Source: Paenibacillus polymyxa M1 (GTDB taxonomy: Bacteria; Bacillota; Bacilli; Paenibacillales; Paenibacillaceae). Taken from it: a DNA stretch of 64,000 bases. Positions 44,502-54,797 of this stretch are shown piece by piece; positions within the stretch are counted from its first letter, which is position 1; the number at the start of each line of letters is the position of its first letter. The stretch covers positions 4,312,501-4,376,500 of the forward strand of contig NC_017542.1 in assembly GCF_000237325.1 (NCBI RefSeq), written 5' to 3'. Below the pieces are notes generated by a model. It searched no databases. It saw only the letters and a program-made list of their open reading frames with translations, and was not told the DNA's origin. Position numbers and translations under genes: made by a program.

Positions 44502-46592
44502 ATGTTCAGAATAAGGAAACTAGGAATTATCACTTTCATGACTTTTGTACTATTTTTTCAAACGGGCTTAAGCGGGGTCATTTGCACTGTAAATCAGGCT
44601 AATGCAGCATCTTTGGGGACTGCTTCGATCGAGGGTTACGATGCTGTTTTTGTACTGGATACCAGCTATTCCATGAGAGACACGGATCCCGAGGGTATTG
44701 CCGCCGAAGTCATCAGTATGTTTATGGACTTGAGTGATGCAGACCGTACACGTGTGGGTTTCGTCGCCTACAACCATCACGTTGTCGCCTCAAAACCACT
44801 GACTTCGATTGGCGTGGCAGCGCAAAAATCGCAAATCCAGCAGGAAATCAGAATGTTGAACCGTTCTGGCTATACAGATTTGGGACTGGGACTGCGTAAA
44901 GGCTCAGAACTGCTAGCCGCAGGAGCATCCCAAGGGCGTCAGCCTTTTATGATTTTATTGTCAGATGGAGAGACTGATTTTGGTGTCTCTTCTGGTTCTC
45001 GGTCCAAGGGTGACTCGAATAACGATGTATCCTCTGTCATCAAATCTGCACAGACCAAGGGATACCCGGTGTATACGATTGGTCTGAATCATGATGGCAC
45101 GGTAAACCGGCAAGAACTCGAACGGATCGCTTCTCAAACGGGAGGAGCTTCTTTTATTACCAGTAGTGCTGAGGATCTGCCCGAAATTCTGAACCGTATT
45201 TTTGCCAGTCAAATTCGCTCCAAGCTCGTTCCAGTTGCTGCAATTACGACCACTGGCGAGATGCAAGAATTAACGGTGACTCTACCGGACTCTAGTATGG
45301 AGGAAGCCAATCTGGTGCTTTTGTCGGAGCATCCCCTGCTGGAAACCCAGCTATACTCCAATTCAGAAAATGTCCGCAGGTACAAGTCGAGCCGATATGC
45401 AATTTTGAAAATTGAGCATCCACAAGCAGGTAAAGTGAAGTTAAAATTACGGGGCATACGCGGAGATTTGGTTAAAATCAATTTACTTGGCAGCTACCGA
45501 CTGGAAGCTGAAGCTACTACAGGGGGAACGCAAACAACAGCAACTCATGGCGACAAGCCTATGCAATTGCTGAAGGGTCAAGCGACATCGTTTCAAGCTC
45601 GGCTCGTGTTACCGGATGGCCAAAAGCTTACAGATGAAGCTGTATACACATCTCTCCAAGCCCATATTATAGTTACCCCTGTAAAGGGCGGTACAGCTAA
45701 AAAGGTGCCTATGACCTATAAGTCAGGAGCCTTTTATACCGAATATGCGTTCCCCCAAACGGGTGATTATACATGGCAGCTATCTCTGGATAGTCCGCAG
45801 TGGTACCGTAAGGGAACTGTACATAAGGTTCACGCCACCAATGCAGCACCACAAGCTTTAAAAGACCTGACGATTCGCCTGGTTAAAGAAGACGGTGATT
45901 CCCGTCGAAGTTTATCAGACTTTATTGTTGATCCCAATCATGACAAGCTGAACTATAAGCTGGATTCAGGAGCTTCTGACGATACGATTAATGCCGAGAT
46001 TAACGGTAATGATCTGCTGCTATCCGAGCTTCACACAGGTGACACGAAGCTAAAGATTACCGCTACCGACCCAGAAGGTGCATCCAGCAGCGCTACACTG
46101 ACCGTTTCAGTCCAATCCCGGTATACAGCCATTAAATGGACGGTAGCCATCAGTATTGTGATAGCTGCTCTTCTGTATTGGTTCTTGCGACCGAAGCCTC
46201 AGTTTGCTGGAAGAATCGAAGGATATTTTCTCGCTACAGCGAGTGGGCAGGAGATTCCGGTAAAATCTTGGCCGCTTACCTCCTTTCCGGGTCATAAGGT
46301 CAGCTTGCAGGAGTTATTCCGTACGCTTGACGTTCACGAACCATTACCAGAAGCGGAACGAATCCTATTTTCCGCAGGTAAAAAAGGGACTCTGATCGTG
46401 AAACATGATACACGCTGCGCCCTGCAGCATGGAAAAATCAGATTGATCCGCAACAAAAAAGCGGTCATGGAGTATGGTGACAAACTGTATATCACATTTG
46501 AGGATGGTGTCACTGAAATTGAGCTGCGCTACAAAGCGATTAAGCCGAATACTTCAGTCTACACCGACCATATCCAAGCTCCGACAGGATAA
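44502..46592 (+). CDS. Membrane-anchored VWA-domain protein of the cluster
   Basis: About 696 residues. A signal peptide or anchor (GIITFMTFVLFFQTGLSGV) precedes an extracellular VWA domain with an intact MIDAS site (VLDTSYSMRD, LSDGETD, and a conserved Thr in SGYTDLGLGL). Beta-rich and cadherin-like modules follow. A C-terminal transmembrane helix (AISIVIAALLYWFL, near 560) and an intracellular beta-rich tail of about 130 residues (possibly a cryptic FHA) end it. GGAGGAG six bases before the ATG at 44502 fixes the start. It could link the cell surface to the phosphorylation switch inside. Confidence 0.85.
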   Translation: MFRIRKLGIITFMTFVLFFQTGLSGVICTVNQANAASLGTASIEGYDAVFVLDTSYSMRDTDPEGIAAEVISMFMDLSDADRTRVGFVAYNHHVVASKPLTSIGVAAQKSQIQQEIRMLNRSGYTDLGLGLRKGSELLAAGASQGRQPFMILLSDGETDFGVSSGSRSKGDSNNDVSSVIKSAQTKGYPVYTIGLNHDGTVNRQELERIASQTGGASFITSSAEDLPEILNRIFASQIRSKLVPVAAITTTGEMQELTVTLPDSSMEEANLVLLSEHPLLETQLYSNSENVRRYKSSRYAILKIEHPQAGKVKLKLRGIRGDLVKINLLGSYRLEAEATTGGTQTTATHGDKPMQLLKGQATSFQARLVLPDGQKLTDEAVYTSLQAHIIVTPVKGGTAKKVPMTYKSGAFYTEYAFPQTGDYTWQLSLDSPQWYRKGTVHKVHATNAAPQALKDLTIRLVKEDGDSRRSLSDFIVDPNHDKLNYKLDSGASDDTINAEINGNDLLLSELHTGDTKLKITATDPEGASSSATLTVSVQSRYTAIKWTVAISIVIAALLYWFLRPKPQFAGRIEGYFLATASGQEIPVKSWPLTSFPGHKVSLQELFRTLDVHEPLPEAERILFSAGKKGTLIVKHDTRCALQHGKIRLIRNKKAVMEYGDKLYITFEDGVTEIELRYKAIKPNTSVYTDHIQAPTG

Positions 46593-46603
46593 CATCGTCG
46601 GAA

Positions 46604-46670
46604 TAAAAAAAGAGAAGCGCCGTCTCTTACGGTTAACGAACCGTAAGAGTAGGGCGCTTCCCTTTTTTTA
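46604..46670. terminator. Bidirectional terminator between the VWA and kinase genes
   Basis: A long hairpin (AAGCGCC, then TCTTACGGTT paired with AACCGTAAGA, then GGCGCTT) has T runs on both ends. Its minus-side arm includes the last codons and the stop of the kinase gene. Confidence 0.85.
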
Positions 46671-47544
46671 TCCAATATTCCGCACGTAGGGCGGCTTTAA
46701 ACCATCGAAGTGAGCGGCAACGCTTGGTAGCCTGTACTTCCAGACCGCGCCTAATAACATATGGCAGTAGTGAAATCCCTGCATTTTCGATCCGAATCCG
46801 TTCGGTCCGATCTGCAAATAATCTGCCTGGCACATCCGGTGGAGGTGATCCTTTTTGGCAATAATACAGCGTGGCGGCCAAGCTATAAATATCCGACACA
46901 GGCCCCTGCCGCGAACGATTAGAGTAAAATTCCAGTGGAGAATAGCCTGCCGTGGTGAAGATCGGATGCTCCTTGCCTTCAAAATGCACAGCAGAGCCAA
47001 AATCAATCAGCTTGATGTTGCCATGTTCCCCAATCATAATATTGCCTGGCTTAATGTCCCGATGAATAATTCCTTTGTTGTGAATATACTCCAAGGCATC
47101 AATTAAAGGCAGCAACGTTTGGTACAGAAAAGCAGGATCAGACGTTGGCACAGCCTCTTCTTGCATCATTCGATCCAGCGTTTTGCCTGCACAGTATTCC
47201 ATGACCAGATAAGCAGTTCCATTTTCCTCAAAATGATCTATATAACCGACAATTCCCGGATGACTTAACTCCTTTAACATTTGCCCTTCACGCAAAAAAT
47301 AATGCATAAATTCCACGTATTTGTATTGCATCGTAGCGCTACAAGTGACCGTTTTTCGATCTGTCCCCCGTAAAGCCAGTGCATTCGGAAAAAATTCCTT
47401 CACAATGACCTTTTCTCGGTTATCCAACAGCCTTGCCGTATACACGATGGCCAGCTCACTGCGGGACAAGGCGCTTCGAATTTGATATGTATTTCGCAGC
47501 TTCGTATTGCGGGCAAGCAGATTCCCGCTTGTATCCACGATCAT
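46633..47544 (-). CDS. Ser/Thr protein kinase of the cluster
   Basis: 303-residue Hanks-type kinase domain without a transmembrane segment. It has the ATP lysine (VIVKEFFPN), EYCAGKTLD, catalytic loop IHRDIKPGNIMI, LIDFGS and GYSPLEF in the APE position. The glycine-rich loop is degenerate (SRSELAIVYTA), so nucleotide binding may be unusual. It converges with the VWA gene and is the natural partner of the PP2C and FHA proteins. A coiled segment with several Arg closes the protein inside the terminator. Confidence 0.85.
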   Translation of the reverse strand: MIVDTSGNLLARNTKLRNTYQIRSALSRSELAIVYTARLLDNREKVIVKEFFPNALALRGTDRKTVTCSATMQYKYVEFMHYFLREGQMLKELSHPGIVGYIDHFEENGTAYLVMEYCAGKTLDRMMQEEAVPTSDPAFLYQTLLPLIDALEYIHNKGIIHRDIKPGNIMIGEHGNIKLIDFGSAVHFEGKEHPIFTTAGYSPLEFYSNRSRQGPVSDIYSLAATLYYCQKGSPPPDVPGRLFADRTERIRIENAGISLLPYVIRRGLEVQATKRCRSLRWFKAALRAEYWIKKGKRPTLTVR

Positions 47545-47640
47545 GACTCGTCCTCCTGTCAGGTTCTTAGCTAATGTCTTTTGTATATATCGGCTTATTA
47601 CACATCTTTTTATTATAGCGTAAAATAGGTTATTGGAAAA

Positions 47641-47690
47641 ACAAATAACCTGCCATAATCTCCCTTAGAGAAATGATGACAGGTCTTTTG
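47641..47690 (-). terminator. Terminator of the OFA transporter gene
   Basis: AACCTGCCAT-ATCTC pairs imperfectly with GAGA-ATGACAGGT around a short loop. On the minus strand it is followed by TTATTTGTTTTT. Confidence 0.55.
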
Positions 47691-47721
47691 GCATTCATCT
47701 GGTCCTATTTTCTCAAATCGT

Positions 47722-48975
47722 TTAACCTAATTTTGTACCTGGCTTCATGCTGCGTACACCGTTGGCATTTTTCTTCCGTTCACTGCGCAGTTTGCCTTTA
47801 CCTTGTTCTGGGGTGCGAATGGTGAGGGCAATCAGGAACGATACGACGCATAGCACAGCAATTGTGGTAAATGTTGGGATGAATCCGCCGAGCAAGGCAG
47901 CGATAAATGACCCCGCCAGCGCACCAAGGCCAAAGCCCTGATACACAATACCATAGTTTTTGCTTTGGTTCTTCAGACCAAAGAAATCAGCTACGATGGC
48001 AGGAAAGACTGTAATATTGCCGCCGAAGCAAAAAGCAATCCCTGCTACACAGGCAAAGAACAAACCAAAATTCAGGGGTATCACACTCAGTACTGTAACT
48101 GCAATTGCTGTTGTTAAAAGTGCACCTGCTACCACTTTCAGACGACCCACCTTATCGGATAGCGCACCTAATATAATCCGACCCGCCGTGTTAAAAATAG
48201 CGACCATAGCGACCGCATTAGCCGCTGTTGCTACATCCAAATCAGCCATCCGTACGCCGATATCTTTGACCACTCCGATCAAGTAGAGACCACTCATACA
48301 AGCGGTAAAGAACATGACGAACAGTAGGTATGCCTGCTTGGTGCGCAGCATTTCTTTAACGGTGTAGTCCCGCTGTACAGCCCCATTTTGTACCGAAGGC
48401 TTATTCATGACTACTGCTTCTTTCACCAAGAAAGAACCACCGACGATCATGATCAGCACGATCATTCCCCAATACAGAAATGCCTGTGATACGCCAACAG
48501 ACTGAATCAGCGAACCGTTGATATACTTGAATATCAGACTGCCTGTTCCGTAGGCCCCAACTGAAATACCGGAAATAAGTCCTTTTTTCTCAGGAAACCA
48601 TTTAATCAGATTCGACAGTGATGTAATATATGCCGTTCCATCCGCAAAACCTACGATAATACCCGCCAAAATGTACAGTAAGGATAACGAAGTTACCTGT
48701 GAACTGAGCATGAGCCCTGCCCCTAACACGACACCTGCACACAAAATCAGACGACGTAGTCCCCATTTATCCTGTAGCTTGCCTGCAAATAACGTAGCAA
48801 ACGCCAGTGCAAAACTGGTAATTGAAAATGTAATAGCGACCGAACTGAGGTTCCAGCCAAAGCGGTCCACCAATGGTTGATTAAATAAACTCCATGTGTA
48901 AATGGTACCTAAGCCCATCTGGACAATAATCGTTCCAAGTACGACCAGCAGGCGATTTCCGCTGTTTGATTTCAT
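47722..48975 (-). CDS. OFA-family MFS transporter (YhjX-like)
   Basis: 417-residue, twelve-helix transporter of the oxalate/formate antiporter family. Characteristic parts are TWSLFNQPLVDRFGW near 28, GFADGTAYITSLSNLIKWFPEKKG (start near 110) and GRLSDKVGR-like loops (GALSDKVGR). The tail is basic. It follows an LytS/LytTR pair, and its promoter region carries a YpdB-type repeat. In E. coli the YpdAB system controls the OFA member YhjX in response to pyruvate. Transport of pyruvate or a related acid is therefore likely but inferred. Confidence 0.85.
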   Translation of the reverse strand: MKSNSGNRLLVVLGTIIVQMGLGTIYTWSLFNQPLVDRFGWNLSSVAITFSITSFALAFATLFAGKLQDKWGLRRLILCAGVVLGAGLMLSSQVTSLSLLYILAGIIVGFADGTAYITSLSNLIKWFPEKKGLISGISVGAYGTGSLIFKYINGSLIQSVGVSQAFLYWGMIVLIMIVGGSFLVKEAVVMNKPSVQNGAVQRDYTVKEMLRTKQAYLLFVMFFTACMSGLYLIGVVKDIGVRMADLDVATAANAVAMVAIFNTAGRIILGALSDKVGRLKVVAGALLTTAIAVTVLSVIPLNFGLFFACVAGIAFCFGGNITVFPAIVADFFGLKNQSKNYGIVYQGFGLGALAGSFIAALLGGFIPTFTTIAVLCVVSFLIALTIRTPEQGKGKLRSERKKNANGVRSMKPGTKLG

Positions 48976-49094
48976 ATTGATCTCCTCTTTTCATTCCGGC
49001 TCTACAGCATCCATTTGTTATGATGATAACCGTGAATCCAGTACGCTTTGCGTCTGTGAAAGAGCAAGTCTGTAAGGATCCTGTCTACACGGTT

Positions 49095-49123
49095 ATTATA
49101 ACCCTGCATGTCAGCCAGAAATC
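49095..49123 (-). promoter_or_regulatory. Activator-dependent promoter of the OFA transporter
   Basis: On the minus strand a perfect TATAAT (49095-49100) has only GATTTC at the -35 position (49118-49123). The regulator repeats end seven bases upstream of that hexamer, the layout of an activated promoter. Confidence 0.6.
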
Positions 49124-49129
49124 GTTTGA

Positions 49130-49163
49130 GGAATGAAATGCACATATAGCGGAATGAAATGCC
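49130..49163 (-). promoter_or_regulatory. YpdB-like LytTR operator (two direct repeats)
   Basis: Read on the minus strand, GGCATTTCATTCC (49151-49163) is followed by TGCATTTCATTCC (49129-49141), a 21-bp period. The core GCATTTCAT-N-GCATTTCAT agrees with the E. coli YpdB motif GGCATTTCAT with an 11-bp spacer, as I remember it. It lies directly after the regulator gene and before the transporter promoter. Confidence 0.75.
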
Positions 49164-49164
49164 T

Positions 49165-49929
49165 TTAAAGTCGCATAATTTGCCGGAATTCCTTGGCCTT
49201 ACTGCGACTCACCGGAATTTCTGCTTCTAGTCCACGCAAGCGCAGGAGATACGTATGATTGAACCAAGGTACAATCTCACGGATCTGCGACAGATTCACC
49301 GTGTACGATCGGTGACAACGGAAAAAGTCCTGCTGCGGCAGCCGGGCATGAAATTCCGAAATGCTCATCGGCATCGTATATTCTTCGTGCCTTGTAAAGA
49401 CACGAGTTACCTTTTCCTGCGCACACGCATAGTAAATATCGTTCGCATCCGTTACGATAATTTTGTCATTTTTCAGCAGATTAATACGTCCTGGAGCAGC
49501 AACGGTGCTGGTTTCAGCAGCTCGGGGTTGCCCAGCCTGAACAGGCTCCTGTATTTGAGCGTTTCGCTGCTCATAAGCATTTTCGAGCTTATGTAGCATG
49601 GATGCGATCCGTTTTTCATCATATGGCTTGAGAATGTAGTCGAACGCCTCCAGTTCAAAAGCCTGCGCCGCATGTTCTTTATAGGCGGTCGTAAAAATAA
49701 TATAGGGCTTTTTAGCAAATTTGCTAATGTTCTGTGCCAACAGCATCCCGTCCAATGAAGGAATGTTAATGTCCAGAAAGATCGCATCCGTTTCCTGATC
49801 TTGCAGAAACCGGAATACATCCAGCCCATCCTCAAAACTATCGGTCACCTCAATGCTGCTATGAGTCTGAATAAGATACTCCAGCTCTTCACGCGCTGGA
49901 AGTTCGTCTTCTACGATTATGGCCTTCAT
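49165..49929 (-). CDS. LytTR-family response regulator (YpdB/LytT-like)
   Basis: 254 residues: receiver domain 1-120 with the acidic pocket ([10 protein letters not shown]), phosphoacceptor Asp in [13 protein letters not shown], Thr in FTTAYKEHA and Lys in LKPYDEKR, then a linker, then a LytTR DNA-binding domain (145-254) with [15 protein letters not shown] and [16 protein letters not shown]. It overlaps the kinase gene by four bases. Its likely binding site lies just past its own stop codon. Confidence 0.9.
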   Translation of the reverse strand: MKAIIVEDELPAREELEYLIQTHSSIEVTDSFEDGLDVFRFLQDQETDAIFLDINIPSLDGMLLAQNISKFAKKPYIIFTTAYKEHAAQAFELEAFDYILKPYDEKRIASMLHKLENAYEQRNAQIQEPVQAGQPRAAETSTVAAPGRINLLKNDKIIVTDANDIYYACAQEKVTRVFTRHEEYTMPMSISEFHARLPQQDFFRCHRSYTVNLSQIREIVPWFNHTYLLRLRGLEAEIPVSRSKAKEFRQIMRL

Positions 49930-51587
49930 GACTTCTCCTTTGGTATGTCAAAATAAACTTCGGTGCCTGGATCATGTTTAAGAATAATTACTCCTTCACC
50001 GTACATAAGCTTGAGTCTTCTGTGCACATTGTACAAGCCGATCTGTTTAGCTGGAACTTGATCATGATATAGGTTATCCACAACATCGTCCCGTATACCC
50101 ACCCCGGTATCAGCCACAGAAATACGCACTTTTTCGCCACGATCCTTTACAGAAATGGTTACTGTACCTGGTCCCTTTTTCTTGAGGATTCCATGATTAA
50201 TTGCATTCTCAACCAGGGGTTGGATAATTAGGCTCGGAATACGCACTGACACCTCATCCATTACATACTCCACCTGAAGCCGATTGCCGAAGCGCGCTTT
50301 TTCAATTTCTACGTAATCCGACACCTGCTGAAGCTCCTTGTGAATTTCGATCAAATCATCATTCAACTCCAAATTATAACGCAGATAGCCTGACAAATTA
50401 ATGATCAGTTCTCGCGCCTTATCCGGTTTGGTGCGCGTCGTTGAGGCAATGGCGTTCAATGCGTTGAATAGAAAATGAGGATTGATCTTCGTCTGGAGTG
50501 CCTTTAACTCGGCCTTATTCGCCGCTTCCTTAATTTGCTCCACACGCGACACTTCCATTAACGTGGAAATGATCTGAGACAAGCCAATCGCCATCGTCTG
50601 CAGCGGATACGTGATTTTATAAGCTTTTCGGTAGTAAATCTTCAGAGTTCCGGTTACTTCTCCCCGCTCCTCTAACGGGATAATGAGCAGAGACTGGATT
50701 TGGGGCGTTTTGTCGTCAGCGATATGGTTGCGGATCGTGATTTTACCGCTACGGATCGTCGATTTAGTCACATCGCTAATGATTTCATCCCCGATATGAT
50801 AGCGTTCTTCGCCAAAACCGACGTAAGCCAGCACATCTCTGGTATCCGTAATCGCCACCGCATCTGCCTTGATGTCTTCTTTTATAATTGAGCAAATCGT
50901 ATGCAAGGATTCCGCATTAATGGAACGAAAATAAGGCAACGTCTTGTTGGCAATATCCAATGCCAGCTTGGCCTGTCTGGCCGCGATATTCTCCTTTTCC
51001 CCTTCCACACTCTGGATTAATAGAACGATTAAACCAATACTGACTTCTCCGATAATCATGGGTAGACCGATCTTGGAAACGATGTCGACACCAAGACCAT
51101 GAGGTTGGGCCATCACCAGAATAAGCAGCATCGTCAACGCTTCACAGACCATACCTGCGGCGATACCGACCAGCCATCTCTTGGAACGATTAACCCGGCG
51201 ACCGATATATCCTGACACCACACCTGCCAGAATACTTGTAATCAGACACGGAATCGAGGTGATTCCCCCGATATCAATCAGATAACGATGAATCCCCGAT
51301 ACAATACCTGTAATGATCCCAACCCAGGGTCCAAACAAAATTCCGCCCGCCATAATTGCGATGATCCGAACGTTAACCAGCGAGCCTTCGACTTCAATCC
51401 CGGTGTAGGTACCAAACAGTGCAAACATACAGAAAATCAATGTTAGTAACGTCAGCTCTGCCGGAGAATGACTGTTCTTCTGCAAGGTTTCCTTAAACCG
51501 GGGGATACGTGTAATAAAAAACAAACAAATCAGCAACAATGCTGCGCGCTCAAATAGCTGCATCAGCATTTCCAACAAGGCGTTCAC
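49926..51587 (-). CDS. LytS/YpdA-type sensor histidine kinase
   Basis: About 553 residues. A 5TMR-LYT membrane domain (six helices, about 5-200) contains [23 protein letters not shown] domain (about 220-350) precedes the HisKA_7TM/His_kinase region with the phosphorylated histidine in [13 protein letters not shown] and an HATPase with [14 protein letters not shown] at 51587 after GGGAGG (8-base spacing) is preferred over the TTG at 51602. Related kinases respond to extracellular pyruvate. Confidence 0.88.
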   Translation of the reverse strand: MNALLEMLMQLFERAALLLICLFFITRIPRFKETLQKNSHSPAELTLLTLIFCMFALFGTYTGIEVEGSLVNVRIIAIMAGGILFGPWVGIITGIVSGIHRYLIDIGGITSIPCLITSILAGVVSGYIGRRVNRSKRWLVGIAAGMVCEALTMLLILVMAQPHGLGVDIVSKIGLPMIIGEVSIGLIVLLIQSVEGEKENIAARQAKLALDIANKTLPYFRSINAESLHTICSIIKEDIKADAVAITDTRDVLAYVGFGEERYHIGDEIISDVTKSTIRSGKITIRNHIADDKTPQIQSLLIIPLEERGEVTGTLKIYYRKAYKITYPLQTMAIGLSQIISTLMEVSRVEQIKEAANKAELKALQTKINPHFLFNALNAIASTTRTKPDKARELIINLSGYLRYNLELNDDLIEIHKELQQVSDYVEIEKARFGNRLQVEYVMDEVSVRIPSLIIQPLVENAINHGILKKKGPGTVTISVKDRGEKVRISVADTGVGIRDDVVDNLYHDQVPAKQIGLYNVHRRLKLMYGEGVIILKHDPGTEVYFDIPKEKS

Positions 51588-51632
51588 ATGCGTTCCTCCC
51601 AAATAAAAACGGATATGCCTACATAGGTTGTG

Positions 51633-51881
51633 TTATCGTGTACGTCGTTCGTACACACCATACCCGAGTATCATCAAGCCACATACGAATAAAATAATAA
51701 CAAATATATTGTCAATAAAACTCGGCATATCAGGTTCTGAATTAGATATACCTGAACTATTCAATTTAACAGGGACGGAATTCGCAGCCCATTGAATGAC
51801 GGATATAAAGCGCTCCATCGTATATATCACTCCACTACCCAATAGGCTTAACACGCCGATTAACAAATATTTAAGCTCCAT
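51633..51881 (-). CDS. Small two-helix membrane protein
   Basis: 82 residues with two transmembrane helices (YLLIGVLSLLGSGVIYTME and IFVIILFVCGLMILGYGVY) around an extracellular loop rich in Ser/Asn/Pro, and an RRTR tail. GGGGGAG precedes the ATG. Its place just before the sensor kinase suggests, but does not prove, a role in that system. I recognise no family. Confidence 0.65.
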   Translation of the reverse strand: MELKYLLIGVLSLLGSGVIYTMERFISVIQWAANSVPVKLNSSGISNSEPDMPSFIDNIFVIILFVCGLMILGYGVYERRTR

Positions 51882-51923
51882 AGGAATTTCTCCCCCAGTT
51901 CGATAAATTCTATCACTCTATCA

Positions 51924-52916
51924 TTATTCACATATTTCAATCCTCACCCTGCCATTACGGGCACGAATAAGCGCCTTTCCGCCAATCGGATATGTAAACT
52001 GCGGCGTGGTGTGGCCAAAATCGGCATCTGCAATCACCGGTATAGAGGCCAATTCTCTTTTCGAGCGAATGATTTGCCGCAGCAATTCTTCTGTCATATG
52101 AGACGCCTTCTGAAATCGTCCTATGATGATTCCTTTAACCTGATCAAATCCGGGCTGGTGCAACAATGATTGCAAATCCCGGTCAAATGTAGCGGGAGAG
52201 CTTTCGTAATCATCCTCAACAAACACTATGGTTCCTTTTAGACTTGGCATGTATGGGGTTCCCTGTAACAAATTCAGGGTACACAAGTTTCCACCCACAA
52301 TCGTACCCTCTGCTTCTCCTTCATGAATCGCATATGGACCCGCATTATGGTGAAAGCTTCTTTTATCCTGATCCAGATACCAAGTATCGTCACTCCACTC
52401 CGATGAAGATTGGATTTGAATGCTGCCCTCTTCCAACATTAACCTTTGAAAATAAGTCATCGTATACTCATTTCCTCGCAACATGGCGAACGTCAAAAAA
52501 TGAGGGCCTGCATACGTGATAAGCCCCGTCTTAGCATAAATCGCATGGCTTAACGCCGTTATATCCGAATAACCACATAATCGTTTAGGATGAGCGCTGA
52601 TCAGATCATAATCCAGATGGGCAAGGAGCTGATTGGCATTATAGCCCCCAATTGAGGTCAGGATGCCCTTTACCTTCGGATCGATAAAAGCTTCGTGCAA
52701 GTCAGCTACTCTAGACTCTATCGAAGAAGATGCAAAATCATCGTTTTCCAGCACATGCTGTGAAAAGCTCACTTTAAACCCAAGCGCCTCCAGTCTATGC
52801 TGGGCAATCAGGCGATTTTCCTCAGAAACAATAGACAAGCTTCTGGATGGCGAAAGAATGCGTATCTCGTCTCCAGCTTTTAATTTAGGTGCTTGCTTTC
52901 CCATCATCATAGCCAC
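51924..52916 (-). CDS. S66-family LD-carboxypeptidase / MccF-like peptidase
   Basis: About 330 residues, cytoplasmic serine peptidase. S66 features are the nucleophilic serine in CGYSDITALS, the Glu in VFVEDDYESSP and the His in DFGHTTPQFTYPIGG. Relatives trim L,D bonds in recycled murein tetrapeptides or inactivate microcin C-like peptides. Sequence alone does not decide which. GGGGGAG lies before the first ATGs near 52910. Confidence 0.85.
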   Translation of the reverse strand: MAMMMGKQAPKLKAGDEIRILSPSRSLSIVSEENRLIAQHRLEALGFKVSFSQHVLENDDFASSSIESRVADLHEAFIDPKVKGILTSIGGYNANQLLAHLDYDLISAHPKRLCGYSDITALSHAIYAKTGLITYAGPHFLTFAMLRGNEYTMTYFQRLMLEEGSIQIQSSSEWSDDTWYLDQDKRSFHHNAGPYAIHEGEAEGTIVGGNLCTLNLLQGTPYMPSLKGTIVFVEDDYESSPATFDRDLQSLLHQPGFDQVKGIIIGRFQKASHMTEELLRQIIRSKRELASIPVIADADFGHTTPQFTYPIGGKALIRARNGRVRIEICE

Positions 52917-53024
52917 TCCCCCTTGTTACAAAGCATTTAAACTGCCACAAATTATACCATCAACTTCCATCTAATTATAGCTTCTAAAACTTCCCACTTC
53001 ATTTCCCTTCTTCTTAAACACAGT

Positions 53025-53063
53025 AAAAAACCGGGGATACCGCTTGTTAGCGATAAGCCCCGG
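53025..53063 (-). terminator. Terminator of the chemotaxis receptor gene
   Basis: CCGGGG-TACCGCTTG pairs with CAAGCGGTA-CCCCGG. On the minus strand six Ts follow directly. Confidence 0.85.
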
Positions 53064-53092
53064 ATCTCTAGTCCGCTGATGAAGCTTTTCGG

Positions 53093-54589
53093 TTATTTAC
53101 TTTTGCTGATTTTGCTAGAACTGCCGCCCTCATTCTGATCATGCACTAGCTCTTTCAACTGAATAATCAATGCCTCCAGCTCACTAAATCCCGCCACCAT
53201 ATTGGAGGTTATATTTTGCTGCTCCTCTACTCCAGCCAAAATTTGCTCTGACGCTGCACTTGCTTGTTCTGTCACACTGGAAAATTCCATCATCTCTTGA
53301 ACGACCTGAGACGAAAATTGCTGCATACTATTCGTACTGGACTCTACCTCCACGGCCTGCACCAATACTTTATTGGCATTTTGCAGGATATCCTCCAGTA
53401 CAATTTCGGTCGAATGTGCCGACTCCATACTTTGCTGTAATCTTTCCTGTCCCATGTCAAATTGACTTACAACAGAATCCATCTGAGTTCTCAGCTGCTC
53501 CAAAATACCTTCCATCGCCACTGAGGTGTTTCCAACCATTTCAGCCAAATTACGCACTTCTCCAGCCACAATCGCAAATCCTTTCCCATGCTCTCCCGCT
53601 CTGGCAGCCTCAATGGATGCATTCAAGGACAGCAAATTGGTTTGCTTTGAGATTTGAGTAATATCTTTAAGCATGGAAGACATATTGTCACTCTGCACTT
53701 TAAACTCATCTAATTCTTCTTTGGTACGACTCATCACCCGACCCAAATCCTTAATTTGAGATGTTAGTGCAAGTAGTTGACTGCTCCCTCTACCCCCGGC
53801 ATTTTTCGTATCCTCGGAGAGCTGCTTCAGCTCTCGGGAATGATCGGCAACCTCGCGCACGTGCCGATCAGACTGAGCCAAGTTATCGGTTACCTCAGTG
53901 ATATTCGAAGCTTGCATTTCTACGCCTTTAGCAACCTCCTGAAACCCGATAGCGACTTCATTCGTCACGTTGCCTGTAGCATCCACTTGATTCCTGAATC
54001 GTTCTGTAAAGCTATGCAATCCAGCTACAGCTTGTCTAACTTGCTCAAACAGGAATTCAATCCGTTGCCTTGTGGCCTCCATATCTTTATTTTGCTCTTC
54101 CGTTTTCTGAAACTGCTTTTGATTTAACACCGATACCACTAACAGTAGCAAACCAATCAGTAAAACAATGATAAACTCATGCACATAACGCAAAGAACCG
54201 GTAGCCTGGGGAGTTGCGGGCGTACCGATCGTAATTTGTACAAAAATATTACACAGATTTAAGGTCATGGTTACCAGAAAATATCGGTAAGATGGGTAGA
54301 GCAACAACAATGAGCAGATAAAGATCGAAACTACTACATCCACGCTAGACAAGTTCACAAATATACATATTAATGCACTATAAAATGTAATAATCCAAGG
54401 AATAAGACGGATTCCTTTCTTTTTCATATTCAGAATTGTCAAAACTGCCGCGACTACAAATCCTACACCACTAGATACCCACATCGAGGGATTAGATACT
54501 GCCGGGATGATGCTGCTCAAAGTCATAATCCAAAAAATAATGATCACCAATTTGTTTCTTTGCCACAACAATTCATTCGTTCTGTCCAT
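53093..54589 (-). CDS. Methyl-accepting chemotaxis protein with a multi-helix membrane sensor
   Basis: 498 residues. Six short helices in residues 10-165 form an integral-membrane sensor without the usual periplasmic domain, and no HAMP is obvious. A long signalling coiled coil follows, with the conserved hairpin [20 protein letters not shown] and [16 protein letters not shown]. It should control CheA kinase. The ligand is unknown. Confidence 0.88.
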   Translation of the reverse strand: MDRTNELLWQRNKLVIIIFWIMTLSSIIPAVSNPSMWVSSGVGFVVAAVLTILNMKKKGIRLIPWIITFYSALICIFVNLSSVDVVVSIFICSLLLLYPSYRYFLVTMTLNLCNIFVQITIGTPATPQATGSLRYVHEFIIVLLIGLLLLVVSVLNQKQFQKTEEQNKDMEATRQRIEFLFEQVRQAVAGLHSFTERFRNQVDATGNVTNEVAIGFQEVAKGVEMQASNITEVTDNLAQSDRHVREVADHSRELKQLSEDTKNAGGRGSSQLLALTSQIKDLGRVMSRTKEELDEFKVQSDNMSSMLKDITQISKQTNLLSLNASIEAARAGEHGKGFAIVAGEVRNLAEMVGNTSVAMEGILEQLRTQMDSVVSQFDMGQERLQQSMESAHSTEIVLEDILQNANKVLVQAVEVESSTNSMQQFSSQVVQEMMEFSSVTEQASAASEQILAGVEEQQNITSNMVAGFSELEALIIQLKELVHDQNEGGSSSKISKSK

Positions 54590-54705
54590 GATTGCGTACG
54601 CGCTCCTTAGATATATATTAGGTATTTATAAAATAAAAATGTAAATGCCATACTATATATATCGTCATATCAGAACGCGTATTGAATGATGGTCGTGCTT
54701 TAAAG

Positions 54706-54738
54706 AGAAAAACCGCCCCCTAACAGGGAACGGTTTTT
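54706..54738 (-). terminator. Terminator of the L25/Ctc gene
   Basis: AAAAACCG-CCCC pairs with GGG-CGGTTTTT. T run on the minus strand. Confidence 0.8.
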
Positions 54739-54797
54739 AGCTCACGGTTTGATCATCTTCTTTAATCAGCCAACGTTCAATATGCCTGCTGACTTCA

